From Fibrella forsythiae (lineage in GTDB: Bacteria > Bacteroidota > Bacteroidia > Cytophagales > Spirosomataceae): DNA of 64,000 nt. Below are positions 62,289 to 64,000 of the stretch, piece by piece. Location of the stretch: positions 682,001 through 746,000 of the forward strand of contig NZ_JAFMYW010000001.1 of the NCBI RefSeq assembly GCF_017353175.1, written 5' to 3'. The notes beneath the pieces are model-generated. The model did no database searches, had not been told where the DNA came from, and saw nothing but the letters and a program-made list of their open reading frames with translations. Positions within the stretch are counted from its first letter, which is position 1. Each line of letters opens with the position of its first letter. The position numbers and the translations under genes were made by a program.

Positions 62289-62903
62289 ATGGCAGCTTCT
62301 ATACCTGAACTTATTGCCCGCGGCGAAGGCATTCAGCTTGAATTTAAAAGCACGCTCTCAACGCCCTACCGCATTGCCAGAACGCTCACGGCATTTTCCA
62401 ATACAAGCGGTGGTACGTTGCTGATCGGCATTGCCGACGACGGAAAAATTGTCGGTATCGATTCCGAATACAAGGAGATGGAGAAGATTGAACGGGCCAC
62501 CGATTTTCTGATCGAACCACCCATCGACATCAGTTACGAGACCCGGCGACTAGACGGAAAAACTATCCTGCTACTTACTATTCCGGAAAGCAGCGAAAAG
62601 CCACATACAGCCCTCGACGAGCGGGGAAATCGCACGATCTACGTTCGCCAGCGCGACAAATCAGTGCCCACAAACCACCTGATGCTCGACCTAGAGACGG
62701 TAGACAAGAAGCTGATACAAACGCCAATGGTGAAGAATTTGCTTCAGTTTCTCCGCAAACACGACAGTATCACGGCCGAACGATTGGGCAAACTCGTCAA
62801 CATCTCCGATTACCGCGCCACGAAGCTCCTTCGTGCACTGACAACCCAAGGCATTCTGTTGATGGTCGATAAACCCCGCCCGGCACGTTACTCATTGAAG
62901 TAA
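62289..62903 (+). CDS. AlbA_2 (Schlafen-like) domain protein with C-terminal winged helix
   Basis: 204 residues. AlbA_2 domain (~1-115): EGIQLEFKSTLS, RTLTAFSNTSGGTLLIGIADDGKIVGID, GNRTIYVRQRDKSVP. The C-terminal ~65 residues look like a winged helix (LLQFLRKHDSITAERLGKLV, ATKLLRALTTQGILLM). AlbA_2 proteins are often DNA-binding regulators with an ATP-like pocket. Shorter than full Schlafen-like transcription factors. The ATG at 62289 is preferred over TTG 62283. It converges with the deoxynucleoside kinase. Confidence 0.85.
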   Translation: MAASIPELIARGEGIQLEFKSTLSTPYRIARTLTAFSNTSGGTLLIGIADDGKIVGIDSEYKEMEKIERATDFLIEPPIDISYETRRLDGKTILLLTIPESSEKPHTALDERGNRTIYVRQRDKSVPTNHLMLDLETVDKKLIQTPMVKNLLQFLRKHDSITAERLGKLVNISDYRATKLLRALTTQGILLMVDKPRPARYSLK

Positions 62904-62915
62904 CCGGTACAAAGA

Positions 62916-62975
62916 CGGTGAGCCAACGAGTGGCCAGGGCTCAAGCCAAGCCACCGACTACTCGTTGGCTCACCG
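62916..62975. repeat. Hairpin element, 16-bp perfect stem, between converging genes
   Basis: CGGTGAGCCAACGAGT (62916-62931) pairs perfectly with 62960-62975; 28-nt loop. An outer AACCGGT/ACCGGTT pair (62902-62908, 62972-62978) overlaps the kinase stop. It could also act as a terminator. Confidence 0.75.
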
Positions 62976-62976
62976 G

Positions 62977-63591
62977 TTAAACCTTTTCCGTTAACTGCCT
63001 GTCGATCAGCGATATTACATACTCCAGATCGGCGGAACGGTTGGCATAGTCCAGATTATTCACATCGATAACGAGCAGGTCGCCGGCGGAATAGGTCAGG
63101 GCAAAATCTTCGTAAAGCCCATTCAGGCTTTCCAGGTAATCGGGACTAATAGCCTGCTCGAAATCACGGCCCCGTTTCCTGATCTGGCCGGTCAGCTTAG
63201 GCAGATCAGCGCGGAGGTAGATCATCAGATCGGGCGGGCGCACCAGCCCAACCATATTATCGAACAAACTCCGGTATGTTTCATAGTCGCGCGGGATCAT
63301 CTTGCCCGTATCGTACAGGTTTTTGGCGAAGATATAGGCATCTTCATAGATCGTCCGGTCCTGAATGACACTTCGACCCGATGCCCTGATTTTTTGAACC
63401 TGCTCAAATCGGCTGTTCAGGAAATAAATCTGCAGATGAAACGACCAACGGGCCATATCACCGTAGAAATCAGCCAGATAGGGGTTTCCTTCTACGGCTT
63501 CGTAGAGGACGTCCCAGCCATAGTGAGTGGCTAAAAGTTGAGCCAGGGTAGTTTTTCCGGCACCGATATTCCCGGTAATCGCAATGTGCAT
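62977..63591 (-). CDS. Deoxynucleoside kinase
   Basis: 204 residues. P-loop ITGNIGAGKTTLAQLLA (~4-20), the EPV-like YEAVEGNPYLADFY, DRTIYEDAYIFAKNL (DRS-type motif), and the lid RKRGRDFEQAI. It salvages deoxynucleosides by 5'-phosphorylation; which base is not clear (dAK/dGK type likely). The ATG at 63591 (MHIAITGNIGAGK) is the family start; a longer frame to 63618 is not supported. Confidence 0.9.
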   Translation of the reverse strand: MHIAITGNIGAGKTTLAQLLATHYGWDVLYEAVEGNPYLADFYGDMARWSFHLQIYFLNSRFEQVQKIRASGRSVIQDRTIYEDAYIFAKNLYDTGKMIPRDYETYRSLFDNMVGLVRPPDLMIYLRADLPKLTGQIRKRGRDFEQAISPDYLESLNGLYEDFALTYSAGDLLVIDVNNLDYANRSADLEYVISLIDRQLTEKV

Positions 63592-63730
63592 GAACGACGT
63601 CGTGATTGGTAAAGACAAGTTAGTGGCTCAAAAATCCGGCTTTACGTCGGCTTTCGCAACCTAAATAACCAGTCACTCATCGGGAAATTGGGATACGGTG
63701 TTCCTTTACTGGTAAAACCACAAAACCGCC

Positions 63731-64000
63731 ATGACCACCACACGCCGTCAGTTCCTTCAATCAGTCACGCTGGGCGCCACCACGCTAACTATCCCTTCGC
63801 CGCTGGTTGCCGGTGCGATGCCTGTAAGCGGGCTGCTGGTTGCTTCGCCGCTCATCGCCTGTAATTCCTACACCTGGAATACCTTCTACAACCGGGCTGG
63901 CAAGATCTGGATGCAGGACCCTGAAGCTTCCCTCAGCGATTTTGTCGCCTCAGGGTTCAGGGCCTACGAACCGGGCGTTGATTCGCTGAAACAAGTACAG
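63731..64000 (+). CDS. Tat-exported protein, sugar-phosphate-isomerase-like, 3' end outside the window
   Basis: First 90 codons visible. Twin-arginine signal MTTTRRQFLQSVTLGATTLT, then from ~45 IACNSYTWNTFYNRAGKIW and SDFVASGFRAYEPGVDSLK, which resembles the start of exported xylose-isomerase-like TIM-barrel (sugar phosphate isomerase/epimerase) proteins of Bacteroidota. The family is tentative because only the N-terminus is seen. Confidence 0.6.
   Translation, partial: MTTTRRQFLQSVTLGATTLTIPSPLVAGAMPVSGLLVASPLIACNSYTWNTFYNRAGKIWMQDPEASLSDFVASGFRAYEPGVDSLKQVQ

Larger units (their letters stand above)
1217..62419. repeat. Dispersed iterated octamer GGTACGTT/AACGTACC (about 42 copies)
   Basis: Hand-counted exact starts with GGTACGTT on the + strand: 6302, 7864, 7882, 15057, 16669, 17530, 18507, 24574, 28113, 28279, 29241, 31171, 33423, 35740, 36566, 37136, 37786, 41689, 45021, 50516, 51959, 53667, 55163, 59068, 60362, 60596, 61859, 62412. 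With AACGTACC on the + strand: 1217, 7491, 8846, 28130, 28143, 30770, 35320, 40917, 45438, 47754, 52827, 56745, 59883, 61411. About 25 of the 42 are preceded by CA (CAGGTACGTT). Copies lie in genes of both strands, in several reading frames, and between genes. Random expectation for an 8-mer over both strands of 64 kb is about 2. The function is unknown. The count is by eye and may be off by a few. Confidence 0.8.

Noticed and set aside
1-64000. CRISPR arrays, tRNA or rRNA genes
   Set aside because: No regularly spaced direct repeats of 25-40 bp and no cloverleaf with a T-loop GGTTCGAATCC-type block were found. One partial match near 2143 lies in a pseudogene without acceptor pairing.

Overview
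The window reads as the chromosome of a Bacteroidota bacterium of order Cytophagales, most like Spirosoma and relatives (inference). Direct signs are Por/type IX secretion (T9SS) C-terminal sorting domains on several proteins, a gliding-motility-type C-terminal domain, a SusE-type starch-binding lipoprotein, promoters of the Bacteroidota form TAnnTTTG, many glycan-active enzymes, and GC content near 50 percent. It is mostly ordinary chromosome. There is one IS copy and one decayed stretch (about 1.3-4.5 kb), and I see no prophage, CRISPR array, rRNA or tRNA.

Layout: 1-1.2 kb is the end of a SusE protein. 1.3-4.5 kb holds a T9SS surface-protein pseudogene split by an IS5-family element, then a lipoprotein pseudogene. 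4.8-12.9 kb has a GH13 amylase, pyrB, a LytTR regulator, a laccase-domain protein, a TssN-like membrane protein, superoxide dismutase and a PAS histidine kinase. 13-19.3 kb has a 2OG-Fe(II) oxygenase, ChrA, an M48 protease and GlgE. 19.5-24 kb has a small AbrB-like/AT-hook-like protein, a NIPSNAP protein, a HAD phosphatase, an alpha-E protein and an EcsC protein. 24.2-26.8 kb is a GH125-GH76 alpha-mannan pair. 27-35.8 kb has ruvC, a YbhN-type membrane protein, comEC, a GNAT, an M43 protease, phoH and dnaB. 35.9-43.8 kb has a second GH13 enzyme, a giant ThuA/sugar-dehydrogenase/cytochrome c protein and a T9SS type B protein. 43.9-51.3 kb is a translation block: rlmD, a methyltransferase, a TPR lipoprotein, thrS, infC, rpmI, rplT. 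51.5-64 kb has a NuiA-like nuclease inhibitor, a DUF937 protein, dnaK, a heme/HEAT-repeat lipoprotein, a purple acid phosphatase, a DMT transporter, an AlbA_2 protein, a deoxynucleoside kinase and the start of a Tat-exported protein.

Functional links: the SusE protein, two GH13 enzymes and GlgE point to alpha-glucan binding, breakdown and resynthesis. GH76 and GH125 together can take apart an alpha-1,6-mannan backbone. Translation and RNA modification genes lie together at 44-51 kb.

Two signals are not explained by the genes. First, the octamer GGTACGTT (with its complement AACGTACC) occurs about 42 times by my hand count, against about 2 expected. It often sits in the longer form CAGGTACGTT, in coding and non-coding DNA, in several reading frames and on both strands. 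Its density resembles DNA-uptake or Chi-like genome signals. Second, many intergenic gaps carry a long hairpin with a 15-37 bp stem. The stems differ from copy to copy and are built from short repeated words. Several loops share GCTCCGCTCA-like sequence, and three of them also contain the octamer. Six successive gaps between 45.4 and 51.0 kb each hold one.
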